From positions 1 through 64,000 of the forward strand of contig JAGFBZ010000703.1 in the NCBI GenBank assembly GCA_018398805.1: a stretch of DNA of 64,000 nucleotides. The letters are read 5' to 3'. How positions within the stretch are numbered: the stretch's first letter is position 1; every line of letters begins with the position of its first letter. The translations under genes were made by a program, and so were the position numbers. The notes beneath the pieces were generated by a model. That model was not told the origin of the DNA. It did no database searches and worked only from the letters and a program-made list of their open reading frames with translations. Below are positions 1-10,765 of this stretch, piece by piece. The DNA comes from Hirundichthys speculiger. Its lineage: Eukaryota; Chordata; Actinopteri; Beloniformes; Exocoetidae.

Positions 1-77
1 GATGCCATAATGGTAAGAGGAAGAAACTGCCACGTTATGCAGAAAAACAACACCAACACAGGGCCAGTTAGTCCTAC

Positions 78-1436
78 CGGAGGTGCTCAAGAGCAAGAGC
101 AGTCTGGTCAAAGTCCCCAGACTCCTCGTAGACCACCTGCAACTCCTGCAGGGGGACTCTGTGCTGAGTGGCCTCGAGAAGAGAAATCATGGCTTCCTCA
201 GTGAGTTCACAGTCTCTGGTGTGACACTGTAGCGGCAGCACCAGCTTCACACATGCCTTCAGATCCTTCAGGTCCAAATCTTGCACCTGAAAGCACCAAC
301 ACCGTCTATTTGAGCAGGGTTGTTGAGAACAGACATAATACAGATTAAACTGCATTTTAAAAGAAGGATATTCCCAGAGATGATTCGGAATAACTCACAC
401 CAAGTCTTACTGAGGGACTTAGAAGAGTGAATTAGGATGAAATACACAATATAAATCACATTTCTAAAATTTTACCTCCACCAGCACATCAAAAACATCG
501 GTGCTCCACAGAGCTAACCAGTCACATGGCTCCAGCACTTTCTCCAGGTAGTCCGCTGTGAAGGCCTTCACCTCTGAGGACTTACAGTCCCCTACACATA
601 AACAGACCAAATGTGGAGATATGAATACAGTAACTATATTCAATTTATGATTAGAATTGCATTTGAGTTATTACAAGCAATAGTTACCAAGCATGTAGTC
701 CTGGTATGCCTTAAACCTCTCATAAAACAACAGGTTGCTGGTCTGGAAGGTGTCGGGAAGACTTGAACTCCCGTCTCTGAGTCGTTCAGATCTCTGCAGC
801 TGGGTCCCTGAATTTTCAGTGTTAAAGTTATCTGTGCCACTGTCAACATCATCTCTATCTTCATCTTCACCTACGTCTCTGTCATCATTTTCACTCTGAA
901 ACAGGGCTGTAAGGAGAAACATTTCACTCACATTTTTTGTTTACAAAGAGAAGCTTTGGCAATAGTGATGCTTATACTCCAAGGATAAAAATCTGACATT
1001 ATGGCTTCGTTTGTTTTTAAACAAAGAAGCTTTATCAGACATCAAAGATGCACAATTATCTTGTGCTTATTGCCCCTCGTTGTTTTAAAGAGGCTCAGAA
1101 TACTAATGGGAAAAACAGTCAACGATGAATTAAAAAGAAAATGATCTCACAGGTTAATATAACATTAGCAGGTAACGCCTAGCTCGTTCAAACTAGTTTC
1201 CTTTACCCTGAGGGTTAGCCCCGCCCCGCCCTTTTTTTTCACAGCGACAGACGTTATAAATTTAGACAACCTTTCAAAACACTATGATTATAGTTAACTA
1301 CCTCTGTTTGGTTATATAAGACCTAAGAATGTAACTTTTATCACAAACCTTGAGGTATATCCAACACATTGGGGCCTTCTCCTTCGGGTGTCCCGACTTC
1401 AGCGGCAGAGTCCAGATCAACTACCAGGTCCGACAT
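78..1436 (-). CDS. shcbp1: SHC SH2-domain binding protein 1, N-terminal four coding exons (partial)
   Basis: Four minus-strand exons with GT-AG borders and consistent phase: 1349-1436 (ATG at 1436-1434), 688-906, 476-591 and 78-286; the gene continues beyond the left edge. Together they encode about 210 residues. Motifs typical of SHCBP1 are readable: FQTSNLLFYERFKAYQDYML in exon 2, EVKAFTADYLEKVLEP and DVFDVLVE in exon 3, and RVPLQELQVVYEESG then FDQTALALEHLR in exon 4. The human protein has the same order (LLFYERFRAYQDYIL, FLEKVLEP, LPLQEL, FDQTALAIEH). The first exon (MSDLVVDLDSAAEV) is poorly conserved and acidic, as expected for this N terminus. Known for the family: SHC1 binding partner, acts at the midbody and in proliferating cells; the beta-helix C-terminal half is outside the window. 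A paralogue (SHCBP1L) is possible but less likely. Confidence 0.93.
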
Positions 1437-1589
1437 GTCGTTGACAACGCACGCGGTTTCCCGTGGTTCTTGCTGCATGGGGATCTTAAAAATCCTACCG
1501 ATGTTCAGTTTTTAAACCGTTTAAACCGAAGGGCGCACAACGGCGTCGCTTTGACAAACACCAAACTAAAAGCAGCATACACCCTGTTA

Positions 1590-1700
1590 CTTTCAAAATA
1601 TCCCGGCATGCAGTGGTCCAGCCAATTATAACAGGAGAGCCGCAGCGGTAGAACCAATCAGCACAACAGAGCCCCAGCGAAAGAGCCAATCAAAGCAGGA
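1590..1700 (-). promoter_or_regulatory. Putative SHCBP1 promoter with three spaced CCAAT boxes and a CHR-like site
   Basis: Upstream of the SHCBP1 start codon the plus strand reads CCAAT at 1622-1626, 1654-1658 and 1687-1691, spaced 32 and 33 bp. That spacing is characteristic of tandem NF-Y sites. On the gene strand they are inverted (ATTGG). Between them and the gene lies TTTGAA (gene strand, 1597-1592), the core of a cell-cycle homology region. CCAAT arrays plus CHR mark promoters of G2/M genes bound by NF-Y and DREAM/MMB, which fits SHCBP1 biology. The sites are seen; their use is inferred. Confidence 0.6.
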
Positions 1701-3030
1701 GAGCTGCGGTGGGCACCCGCCCCTTCTTGTGTGTCAAAATCTCATGACACAAAGTTCTGTTTCGCTCTTCCCTTAGTCACAGATGCAGTTTTGATTAAAT
1801 TGGTCTTTGATGCGGTCGGCTGACAGTAGGTATTTACACATCAGATCAGAAGCATTCACAGTAGTGTTATGACGTAGGAGTGAATATTAGGAATGTGCGT
1901 CTAAGCAAAGTGGAACTGTGAAGGTTGAAGCCGTTGCAACTCCGTCAGATAACCAGGAGGAGGCAGCAACACCTTAAACCCCACAGAGGGAAGCCGAAGA
2001 AGAAGGCTGTGTTCGGCTGGTCAGCTATCGTCGTAGAGCCAACGACTGGGTAAATCACCAAAAAAACTGATTCAACCGTTTTAAAAATGTTTAATGGAAT
2101 GCATGTCAGATTATATTCCAATACGTCACCCATGAGCTGCGACTTGCACACTGCACGCGTGACCAGCTCCGTTAGCATTAGCATGCTAACTAACGACAGT
2201 CACCTGTCTTGAGCGCGCGACCCCAGGGCATGATGGGACACTCCTGGTTCACACCTGGTCTAGCCTTATTCTTAACCTTTTTTGGTACGTTTTCTATTAC
2301 ATATTCTGAGTTTGGAAGGAAGCAGAGTATATAAACTCTACATGCTACTTCAAATCAGTTTCTTATCAATACCGGAAAAGGCTGACCGATATCACCTCAA
2401 ACAATATCATTATTTGAGCGTTTTACCTCGATTACGATAACTGAGCAGTTATTTATTTTAGTATCGTTTTATAGTTTGCCCTCATAGATCACTAACAAGG
2501 TTTTATTGCAAATATGCTCAACTTTTAAAACTGGTATATTTTTCTAATGAAAGAGTTTTTGGATTTTAAAATAAGTGAAAGAAAATACTCACAGATGAGC
2601 TATATATGGTTAATAATCAAATATTTCAAAGAACAGTATTAATTGACAGAGGGAATTGCATTGATTTGAGGTTCTGAATGTCAGTTTCGATTAATTTTCA
2701 ATTCTTGTCCCAGCCCTACCTATACACACTACTCTCAAAACGTTGGGGATGTTTGGCTTTCAGGTAAAATTTCAGAGAGCAGCTAAAATGCACTGTAACT
2801 TTTGCAGGTGAACTCAATTTGACCTTCTCTAAACCTTTGAATGCACATGTCCAACTTATTTCATAACATGCTGCTCTCTAACAAGATGAGCGACTGCAAA
2901 AATCATAACAAGCGTCTGAATGAATCGAGCACTAAATGTTCTGGTTCAGTGACAATTTGGATTTATACAATCCTCGTCATCATGAGACCAAGATGACACC
3001 AAATGCCCTGTGGACATTTTTGTTGTCTAT
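1701..3030. other. Intergenic DNA with transposon debris
   Basis: No coding potential recognised. Around 2680-2720 the sequence ends in TTGTCCCAGCCCTA, which resembles the terminal repeat of a hAT-like element, but I find no matching left end. From about 2725 a stretch beginning ACTACTCTCAAAACGTTGG looks like a decayed miniature element common in fish. A palindrome TTAGCATGCTAA lies near 2180. Confidence 0.3.
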
Positions 3031-3058
3031 GTTATTATTATTATTATTATTATTATTA
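3031..3058. repeat. (ATT)n microsatellite
   Basis: Nine consecutive TTA units are visible. Confidence 0.9.
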
Positions 3059-3834
3059 GTTATTGTTATACATGTGTTATATGTTGCTTCGATACATTGT
3101 TTGAAATGAAGAAATGACCATTGTATGCTTCTACTTAAAACGCCCTATGTTCATAATGTAATATCACTGTAGTGTAAACTTTTAAGTTTTTCATAACTTT
3201 CGCCTGAAAGTAACTTTGTGAGTAGTGTAATAAACATCAGGAGCATTGTCAGAAAGTTTCATTCAAAGTTTGACTCTGACCAATCAACTGTGACGGCTCG
3301 ACTTGTGTTTTAATAATACTCTTTTTTTCTCTCTCTCATGTCAGTTTATACACTTTTCTTACAGTGTAGTTGTGTTATTTTGAAAGAGACATTTTAGATT
3401 ATGACTTTGACCAAGTATTCAGACAGTCAACGGCAGGGATGTAAATTAATGGAACGCTGAACGTGTCTGGACTTTGTGGAGGTTATCTGGACTGACTAGC
3501 TGGATGTTATAAATCTTATCTGCCTGTGTGCTGATATTTACATAGGCTGTATCTGAAATAACACCCTGTTAAACAAGTAGTTTACTTAAACCTGTGGTAG
3601 AGCTTTTAGTTGACAAAAGTTGTTTTTTTTTTAGTTCATAATGAATATATAAATTCTGATAGCCTAACACTAAGACCCACAACAAATAAACTCAACGCAG
3701 CATATAACTTTTTTTTTTTTTTTCACTTTGCTATTATTTATATAACAGATTACCCAAAAAGAAAATAAATCACTTGGGCAAAACTCGATCATCAGCAGAT
3801 GCTCTAACCTCTATAAAAGCAGAAGTTTAAACAG

Positions 3835-4195
3835 TTTGTCAGCCCTGGAACATTCAGACATGTGTCAGCACAAAGCTAAGTGGGAAAGATATAAGCAACG
3901 GTCCTAGAGAAGCTATTGTTGCTGCACGTCAATCTAAGATTAATTATAAAAGTTTTTCCAAACAATCTGGAAGTCAGAGTTCCACCATCTTAGAGATGAT
4001 TCATAAGTGGCAGTTCTCAGTTTACCCCAACATAAACAACCCCAGTAGTTACATCTATGCTCAGAGCCCACAGGCCTCATTGATCATGTCAACTGTTAAC
4101 CGCATGACTGAAGAAATGATAAAAAAAACTTTTTGGTTCGCAGTAAAATCCAGTTATACTCATGCACAAGAGGAAAATATGAGTCAGAAATAAAA
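3835..4195 (+). mobile_element. Degraded Tc1-like transposon fragment
   Basis: The stretch carries a broken frame with the Tc1-type N-terminal signature A-I-V-A-A-R-Q-S (around 3910-3935) followed by K-S-F-S-K-Q-S-G-S-Q-S. The same signature (T-I-V-A-A-R-Q-S) recurs at 56215-56240. Stops and shifts are frequent, so no product is possible. Boundaries are approximate. Confidence 0.45.
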
Positions 4196-4699
4196 CGCAT
4201 GAAAGTTGATCAGATGGGGAAAACGTTACTGATGCTTCTTCTGTCTTCATTGTTTATATCAGCATTCAATATGTAGCGATAACTTTTTCTACCCTTTTAC
4301 AAAAAAAGAAAAAGTTTATGTATTTTTATTTAACGTAAAAAAAAATTGAACGTAAAGTTAAATAAAACAACATGGCTTTCGATTTATTTGTGCTGGAACG
4401 TGTCTTCAGATGTCTTAATTTTCTTGTCGGGTTTAGTGATTTAATGTATTTTTGTTTCTTTTAATGTCAGATTGCTCATCCAGCGGCAGCGGAGGACTTC
4501 CATAAAGAACCAGAAAATGGATGCGACAGCTCCACTTACATGACTTCACACTTACGAGGCCTGGATCATACACATCTTCAAATAATTATTGTTTTTTTGT
4601 TTCCAACTGGTGAGATTTAAGTATGACACAGAATGTTTAAAAAACAGAAATAAAGTTAAAAACGAGCACACCAGGGTTTTTCCTGATGATAGTTGTAGT

Positions 4700-5195
4700 A
4701 GTATAACACTGTCTGACCCCTGCCTTTCACCCAAAGAGAGCTGGGATAGACTCCAGCAGATCCCCGTGACCCTGTAGAGCAGCCGTTCCCAAACGTCAGA
4801 ATACCAAGGCCCAATCTGAAATGTGAAAAATCTCCACGGCCCACCAGAACCTTTAATCACAACTGTGATCAACATTCAGGACTAGAAGCTACGTTCTGAC
4901 ATTAATGTAAGGGGTCAACAAATAAGGTGACACTTGTCATATTAAGTTAAGATGATAGTAGAATAACACTTAACTGGTTTGTTTTGTTACTTCTTAACGT
5001 TTTTAAATCATGACATTAATATTTTACAGTAATTAAAAACATATTAAAAAAAGATCGAGGATTTAAAACATTTGTTTAATTTTAATGACCTCTCACGGCC
5101 CACCTGCAGTACCGCGACAGCCCACCAGGGGGCCGCGGCCCACACTTTGGGAATCACTGCTGTAGAGGATTATGTGGGCATAGATAATAGATGGA
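4700..5195 (+). mobile_element. SINE/LINE-type 3' tail split by a hAT insertion
   Basis: Sequence 4700-4779 (CACCCAAAGAGAGCTGGGAT, then AGACTCCAGCAGATCCCCGT) matches the widespread fish SINE tail that normally continues into GATAAGCGG and an ATGG-rich end. It resumes after the inserted element at 5160 (GAGGATTATGTGGGCATAGA) and ends near 5195 in ATAATAGATGG. The element is therefore older than the 380-bp insertion inside it. Confidence 0.5.
4780..5159. mobile_element. Miniature hAT-like element with 8-bp target duplication
   Basis: Termini are CAG(C)CGTTCCCAAA at the left and TTTGGGAATCACTG at the right, imperfect inverted repeats of a classic nonautonomous hAT type. The flanks are CTGTAGAG (4772-4779) and CTGTAGAG (5160-5167), a perfect 8-bp duplication. 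No coding capacity is seen. It lies just upstream of tssc4. Confidence 0.85.
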
Positions 5196-5304
5196 ATATG
5201 GAGCAGATCTTTTCTCATTTTTGTTTATTGTATTTATAAAATAACATATGTAATGGCAAGTTGTAAACATTTGATGGAAAGCTAGTTTTGACCTCCTGTC
5301 TTCT

Positions 5305-5314
5305 TCACCACCAG
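5305..5314 (+). promoter_or_regulatory. Putative 3' splice site of a tssc4 5'UTR intron
   Basis: A pyrimidine-rich run (CCTCCTGTCTTCTTCACCAC) ends in CAG at 5314, 37 bases before the start codon. The matching upstream exon was not identified; a candidate lies anywhere from the CpG-containing stretch near 2200 to about 4550. Confidence 0.45.
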
Positions 5315-5351
5315 GTTCCTGATTTGGCCCAGAAGCAGCCTGATTGTGGAG

Positions 5352-6197
5352 ATGTCTGAACAGAAACACGGTGAGACGTTAAACAGTGATGATGAGTATG
5401 AGCTGTCAGCCAGCGATGAGTCCGAGCCCGAGGAACCGCTCGGCAGAGCTCCTTTTGACCCGGAGCTGGATCACAGCGACGACGACAGGGAGGCAGAGGT
5501 CTGCCCTCCAGCTGCAGCTCCCTCGGCCCAGAGTCCTTTCGTCCTGACCGGAGGGAACTCGGCCTTCTCGGACCGCAGCCACAGCATCTTTGACTGCCTG
5601 GACAGCGTAGAGAGGCGGGCCGGCTCTTCTCTGAGCCGGGGTCGCGTTTTAGAGAACCACCCTCCAACGGCCGGTCCCCCGCCGGCTAAGAAAAGAGGGG
5701 TCCCGGACTACCTGGTGCACCCTGAGCGCTGGACCCGCTACAGTCTGGAGGACGTGCCTGAGTGCAGCGATAAGGACAACAGAAGGGTGGCGCATCAGTT
5801 CCTGTCCAGCCTTCAGCAGGAGAGAAACACCGATTCCCCCCGTGACTCCCAGCAGAGGATGATCTTCTCCAGACCAAAGCAACCAGCGAAGGAGCAACTC
5901 GCTAAGCAGCCGTCACCAGACCAACAGGAACGAGACAAGGGGTTGCTCCTCAGCCACTTGGCAGAAGAGGAGGATGAGGAAGAGGAAGGCAGGGAGAGAG
6001 GGAAGGCTGGAGGAAGAACTGAACGAGTCGTTGAGCAGACTGAGGAAAAGGAGAAAGAGAAGGACACGAGCGCAGATGTGTGCTCGCCAGAGAAAAGGAA
6101 ACGGATGCAAGAGGAGGAGTCCATCCCTGGATTCAGCTCCTTCAAGAAGACGAGAGTGAAGAACTACAGGAAGAATTCAGATAGTAAAGATGACTGA
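5352..6197 (+). CDS. tssc4: TSSC4, U5 snRNP-associated protein
   Basis: A single uninterrupted exon encodes 281 residues. The start is the ATG at 5352 (G at -3); the codon two triplets earlier is GTG and is not used. A 3' splice site (CACCACCAG, ending 5314) suggests a 5'UTR intron upstream. Conserved TSSC4 blocks are visible: SPFVLTGGNSAFSDRS then IFDCLDSVERR (about residues 61-89), VPDYLVHPERWTRYSLEDVP (117-136) and MIFSRP (170-175). The N terminus is acidic, residues 204-240 are Glu/Lys-rich, and PEKRKRM (about 246) could be a nuclear localisation signal. Known role: intrinsically disordered nuclear factor that binds PRPF8/SNRNP200 and supports U5 and tri-snRNP assembly. Length compares with about 329 residues in human. 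Confidence 0.93.
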   Translation: MSEQKHGETLNSDDEYELSASDESEPEEPLGRAPFDPELDHSDDDREAEVCPPAAAPSAQSPFVLTGGNSAFSDRSHSIFDCLDSVERRAGSSLSRGRVLENHPPTAGPPPAKKRGVPDYLVHPERWTRYSLEDVPECSDKDNRRVAHQFLSSLQQERNTDSPRDSQQRMIFSRPKQPAKEQLAKQPSPDQQERDKGLLLSHLAEEEDEEEEGRERGKAGGRTERVVEQTEEKEKEKDTSADVCSPEKRKRMQEEESIPGFSSFKKTRVKNYRKNSDSKDD

Positions 6198-6447
6198 CCA
6201 CAGCTCCTCAAAGCGCCTCACTAATGACAGCTGAACTCTTTAATCTCTGGATCATCAAACCAGTCCTCTACTGCTGGACTGCAGCGTTTCTTGACCTCCG
6301 CTGGAAACTTTGGGGGATGTTTTTCACCTTTTTATACACCCATGCGTTGGTTCTGTGTCTTTTAATAGTGATGTTGAACTTAGCACAGTTACATGACATC
6401 AAGAAAAAAGAAATATTGCATTACTCAGACTGAGACTGGACATTAAA

Positions 6448-6453
6448 AATAAA
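6448..6453 (+). promoter_or_regulatory. Polyadenylation signal for tssc4
   Basis: AATAAA lies 250 bases after the stop codon. A second AATAAA occurs at about 6657, beyond the three-copy tandem repeat, and could serve a longer transcript. Confidence 0.55.
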
Positions 6454-6534
6454 TGTAAACATGTTAGAACAATTGAAATGACACTGAATCTGTATTATTA
6501 TGGCTAAATGTTGACGTACTCCTGCTTGCGTATG

Positions 6535-6621
6535 TTCAGTTAGACCTGAACCGGGCTAAACGGTTCAGTTAGACCTGAACCGGGCTAAACGGTTCAGTTA
6601 GACCTGAACCGGGCTAAACGG
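6535..6621. repeat. Three perfect 29-bp tandem repeats
   Basis: Three identical head-to-tail copies (6535-6563, 6564-6592, 6593-6621). Across each junction GGTTCAG and CTGAACC can pair over a 6-base loop. They sit between the two candidate poly(A) signals of tssc4. Confidence 0.95.
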
Positions 6622-6659
6622 TTCCAACACCAGAGCATCGTGTGTTTGTTAGAAAGAAA

Positions 6660-7734
6660 TAAAGAGGTCTGTAAAACTGTCCTCGCCCCGCAACACACGG
6701 TACCAGTGTTCTGCTAAATCCTGCGTATAACTGGGTCGAGGAGGAAAAGCCCAGCACTAACAAGCTGAAGAAGAGGAGTCTGACGTAATTCTGGTAATAA
6801 ATCGATCTCAGAGCTGCAGTCTGACTTATCAGAGTAATATTTAATGGTGATAACCTTTTTTCTTTTCCTTTGGTATAGACTTTCCAAACCCAAACACATA
6901 GTTAAATTATGAGTGTAACTCCATATCTGAACTAATGCCCTGCTAACTAATTGTACTATTGTTGTTGTGACTGTAGTAGTTCCAGTTCAGAAACATGCTT
7001 TTATGCATATTTTCATAATTTTACAGTGAGTGATAATAAGCACTCTGTCTTAAATACAACACTCAGCTTCAAATACCTTCATCAGTAGTTGGACTGATTT
7101 CTAATCAACATCCCATTGTTAGTTGGACTAAGAATTAGACTCGTTATAAACATATATCCTGTCACTGATGGTATTTATTGTTCCATCCTGCAATGCTTCC
7201 TTGATTCCTCTCCTCATGTCTTGGTCCTTTTACACCAGAGATGTAAATAATAGAGACGGGGGATTGTAGATAACAGGCTTCAGATCAGATGAAACAGGAC
7301 TGGTTTTAATGGTGTGTTGGACAGAAGTATTAGCTTTCCATTGGTTTGTTAGGACGTCATTTTCAAGATATATATTCTGTCAGATTACTGCGTACTTTAA
7401 TCCAGGGATATAGATGGTGGGGGCACGAGCAGTGTGTCTCTTACATGTTCATATGCAAAGAACAACATTTTGTACTTTTCTAATATTTAGCAGCGTTAAA
7501 CTGAAAGTTTCATTTCCAGCTGTTTCTCTGAATTGTATTGATCTGTTGCTTGTTAATAAACTCATGAAGAACAAGTATTGGTGTATAAATAGTTTTATTC
7601 AAACAAGGCTCCACACAGTAGAGAACAGTTATTTAAAATTGAAAAAGATTAAATATGTACACTTGAAACCAGAAGTTTAAATAAACTCTAAAAAAGAGAA
7701 TTATGTACCTCCACCAGTCTGGTTCATCCTTGGT
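6660..7734. other. Intergenic DNA, nothing recognised
   Basis: AT-rich sequence without supported coding exons or clear element ends. AATAAA occurs near 7555, but no gene can be attached to it. Confidence 0.4.
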
Positions 7735-8105
7735 ACAATTTCCAGATGTGTGAAGGTGCCACATTCATCTTCTCAAACAATTATACCCAAGTACAAACGC
7801 TGTGTGAATGTCCAGCTATTATACCGTTCAGGAAGGAGACGGTTCTGGTTCTGTGTCCCAGAGATGAATGTGAGTATCAACCACAGAACAAAAGCAAAAC
7901 AGCCAGTGAAGATGCTGCTGAAGCTGGTAAGAGTCATTATCCCCAGTAAAACCAGTCCTGAACCAACATGGACTGGTAAGAGTCATTATCCCCAGTGAAA
8001 CCACTGTGAAGCACGGTGGTGGCAGCATCATGTTGTGGGGTGTTTTACTGCAGGAGGGACTGGTGAACTTCACAAAACAGATGTCAACATGAGTCAAGAA
8101 CATTA
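7735..8105 (+). mobile_element. Tc1-like transposase relic
   Basis: The stretch GTGAAGCACGGTGGTGGCAG (8008 onward) reads V-K-H-G-G-G-S-I-M-L-W-G-C-F, the conserved Tc1 transposase core. It is followed by G-G-T-G-E-L. Upstream, about 31 bp (CTGGTAAGAGTCATTATCCC...) is repeated at 7924 and 7973, 49 bp apart. The frame is broken and the ends are lost. Confidence 0.65.
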
Positions 8106-8940
8106 TGTAGAAATATAATTTCAACACATCAGCTAAGAAGTTAAAGCAAATGGGTCTTCCAAAAGGACATATACCCAAATTCAATTTTTAATTTACAATG
8201 CAAATTGTCTCTAGGCGCTTTACAGAGACCCAGATGACCCTTGAGCAAATTTAATTAACTTAAATTATAATATTAAATCCTAATCACCCACTCAAAAATT
8301 AGTTATAAAGTGGCTCAAAGACAACAAAGTCAGTGTTTTGGAAAGCGGCCATCACAAAGACCCGATCTCAGTTCTGTAGAACATTAGTGGGCATGAAAAG
8401 GTGTGTGAGAGATACTGTAGGTGAACAAACCAGAACTCAAACAAACTATTGTGAAAAGCTTGAGGAGGGAAAACCAGAACATTTGACCCAGTTTGACCCA
8501 GTTGAAAGGCCGTGATAACAAATACTAAAGAAATGCAGCAGAGTGTGTAGCGGTGGTTCTACCAGAACTCAGCAGGTCCAGCAGAGTGATGCTGTGTTAA
8601 AAGAGCTGAATTAAATCTGTTGTCCCAGTTGTCTCAGGTTTTGTTCCTTTGTAAATAGTTTTTTATTTTACAAATCATGAAAATTGCTTTCTTTGTTATT
8701 CTGTTGTCACAGTGACATACTTTCCAGTCGGCTGGTATCAGCCCAAACTGGTAACCAAACTGGTCAGAGACAACCGAACAAAAATAAGGCCATTCCCATC
8801 ACCAACAAGTAAACTGGTGCATCTCTAGTTCACTTAAACATAAAGAAAGAATATAATCGATGAGAAAGAGGGATCATATTAACTGTCAGGGAAGAGAATA
8901 ACACTGTCAGAGAAGTATTATATCAGTTTAGTGTGATGTT

Positions 8941-10380
8941 AATTTTTTTTGACAAGAATCAACAAGAAGTGGGACACAATCGTGAAGTGGAACAAAATTT
9001 ATTAGACGTTTTAAACTTTTTTCACAAATAAAAAACTGAAAAGTGGGGCGTGTAATATTATTGGCCCCCTTTACTTTCAGAGCAGCAAACTGACTCCAGA
9101 AGTTCAGTGAGGATCTCTGAATGATCCAATGTTGTCCTGAATGACTGATGATCATCAATAGAATCCACCTGTGTGTAATTAAGTCTCTGTATAAATGCAC
9201 CTGCTCTGTGATAGTCTCAGGGTTCTGGTTAAAGCTCAGAGAGCATCATGAAGACCAAGGAACACACCAGGCAGGTCCCAGATACTGTTGTGGAGAAGTT
9301 TAAAGCTGGATGTGGATACAAAAAGATTTAAACATCTCAAGGAGCTCTGAGCAGCAATCAGACTGAAATGGAAGGAGTATCAGACCACTGCAGATCTACC
9401 AAGACCCGGCCGTCCCTCTAAACTTTCATCTGGAACAAGGAGAAGACTGATCAGAGATGCAGCCAAGAGGCCCATGATCACTCTGGATGAACTGATCTAC
9501 AGCTGAGGTGGGTGGGACAGTCTGTCCAGAGGACAACAATCAGTCCTACACTGGACACATCTGGCCTTTATGGAAGAGTGGCAAGAAGAAAGACATTTCT
9601 CAAAGATATCCATACAAAGTCTGGTTTAAAGTTTCCCACAAGCCACCTGGAGACTCACCAAACATGTGGAAGAAGGAGCTCTGGTCAGATGAAACCAAAA
9701 TCAAACTTTTTGGCCACAATGCAAAACGATATGTTTGGAGTAAAAGCAACACAGCTCATCACCCTGAACACACCATCCCCACTGTCAAACATGGTGGGGG
9801 CAGGCATCATGGTCTGGGCCTGCTTTTCTTCAGCAGGGACAGGGAAGATGGTTAAAACTGATGGGAAGATGGATGGAGCCAAATACAGGAGCATTCTGGG
9901 AGAAAACCTGTTGGAGTCTGCAGAAGACCTGAGACTGGGACGGAGATTTATCTTCCAACAGGACAATGATCCAAAACATGAAGACAAATCTACAATGGAA
10001 CGGTTCACAAATAAACATATCCAGGTGTTAGAACAGCCAAGTCAAAGTCCAGACCTGAATCCAGTCCAGAATCTGTGGAAAGAGCTGAAGACTGCTGTTC
10101 ACAAACTCTCTCCATCCAACCTCACTGAGCTCCAGCTGTTTTACAGGAAGAATGGACCAGAATTTAGTCTCTGGATGAGTTAAACTGATAGAGACAATTG
10201 TACGCCCCACTTTTCACTTTTTTATTTGTTAAAAAAGTTTAAAATATCCAATCAATTTTGTTCCATTTAATGATTGTGTCCCGCTTGTTGCTGATAATTT
10301 TATATATTTTGTTTAAAGCCTCAAATGTGGCAAAAGGTTGAAAGGTTCAAGGGGGCCAAACACTTTTGCAAGGCTCTGTA
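8941..10380 (+). mobile_element. Tc1-like DNA transposon, inactive
   Basis: The left arm (GTGGGACACAATCGTGAAGT... to 9070) is the inverted copy of the right arm (10200-10300). The right end finishes CACTTTTGCAAGGCTCTGTA at 10380, the usual Tc1 terminus. The matching outermost bases are missing or diverged on the left. The transposase inside is broken. Confidence 0.85.
9248..10183 (+). pseudogene. Tc1 transposase pseudogene
   Basis: An ATG at 9248 opens MKTKEHTRQVPDTVVEKFKA and stops at 9329. The helix-turn-helix part (TADLPRPGRPSKL, about 9393-9430) is in another frame. The catalytic part is spread over two frames: [11 protein letters not shown] (first Asp, about 9680), then [25 protein letters not shown] (second Asp, about 9960) and SPDLNPVQNLWKEL. 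At the DD34E glutamate position, where Tc1 proteins read NPIENLW, this copy reads NPVQNLW, so the third catalytic residue is Gln. Several frameshifts and stops confirm it is dead. Confidence 0.85.
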
Positions 10381-10612
10381 TTTACAATGTGACCTTCTCA
10401 AATTAAGACGCACTTCATAGAAGTTGGAGCGGAGAAACACCTTGTTAAAGAATTGACTAAACTCTGTCAACTTGTGGAAAAAACTAAAATGGGACGTGTC
10501 TCCTTTAATTGCTGTTGGGTGAGACCCAGGTCACTATTTTCCTTTTTTTTTTTTTTTTTTTTGACATGTTCACACAACCCAGTGTTTTGTTCCCCATGTA
10601 CCACAAAGCAAG

Positions 10613-10765
10613 TGGATGCATCCCATCCATCCATCCATCCATCCATCCATCCATTTTCTACCCATGTCTTCCTGTTCGGGCTCACAGATCTGCTGGAGCC
10701 CATACCAGCTCTCTTTGGTTAAAAGAAACCCTGGACAGGTCACCGGTCCATCTCAGGGCCTGAAA
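10613..10765 (-). mobile_element. Fish SINE/LINE tail with (CATC)n end
   Basis: A CATC tetranucleotide run (about 10620-10655) leads into ATTTTCTACCCATGTCTTCC, then TGTTCGGG and CCTGGACAGGTCACCGGTCC. This is the reverse of the common fish tail that ends in GGATGGATGG. Only the 3' end remains. Confidence 0.55.

Noticed and set aside
5346..5351. Start two codons upstream of the tssc4 ATG
   Set aside because: The triplet at 5346 is GTG; in a vertebrate gene the ATG at 5352 is the credible start.
5305..5667. Opposite-strand frames over the tssc4 coding region
   Set aside because: Shadow frames of a GC-rich coding exon.
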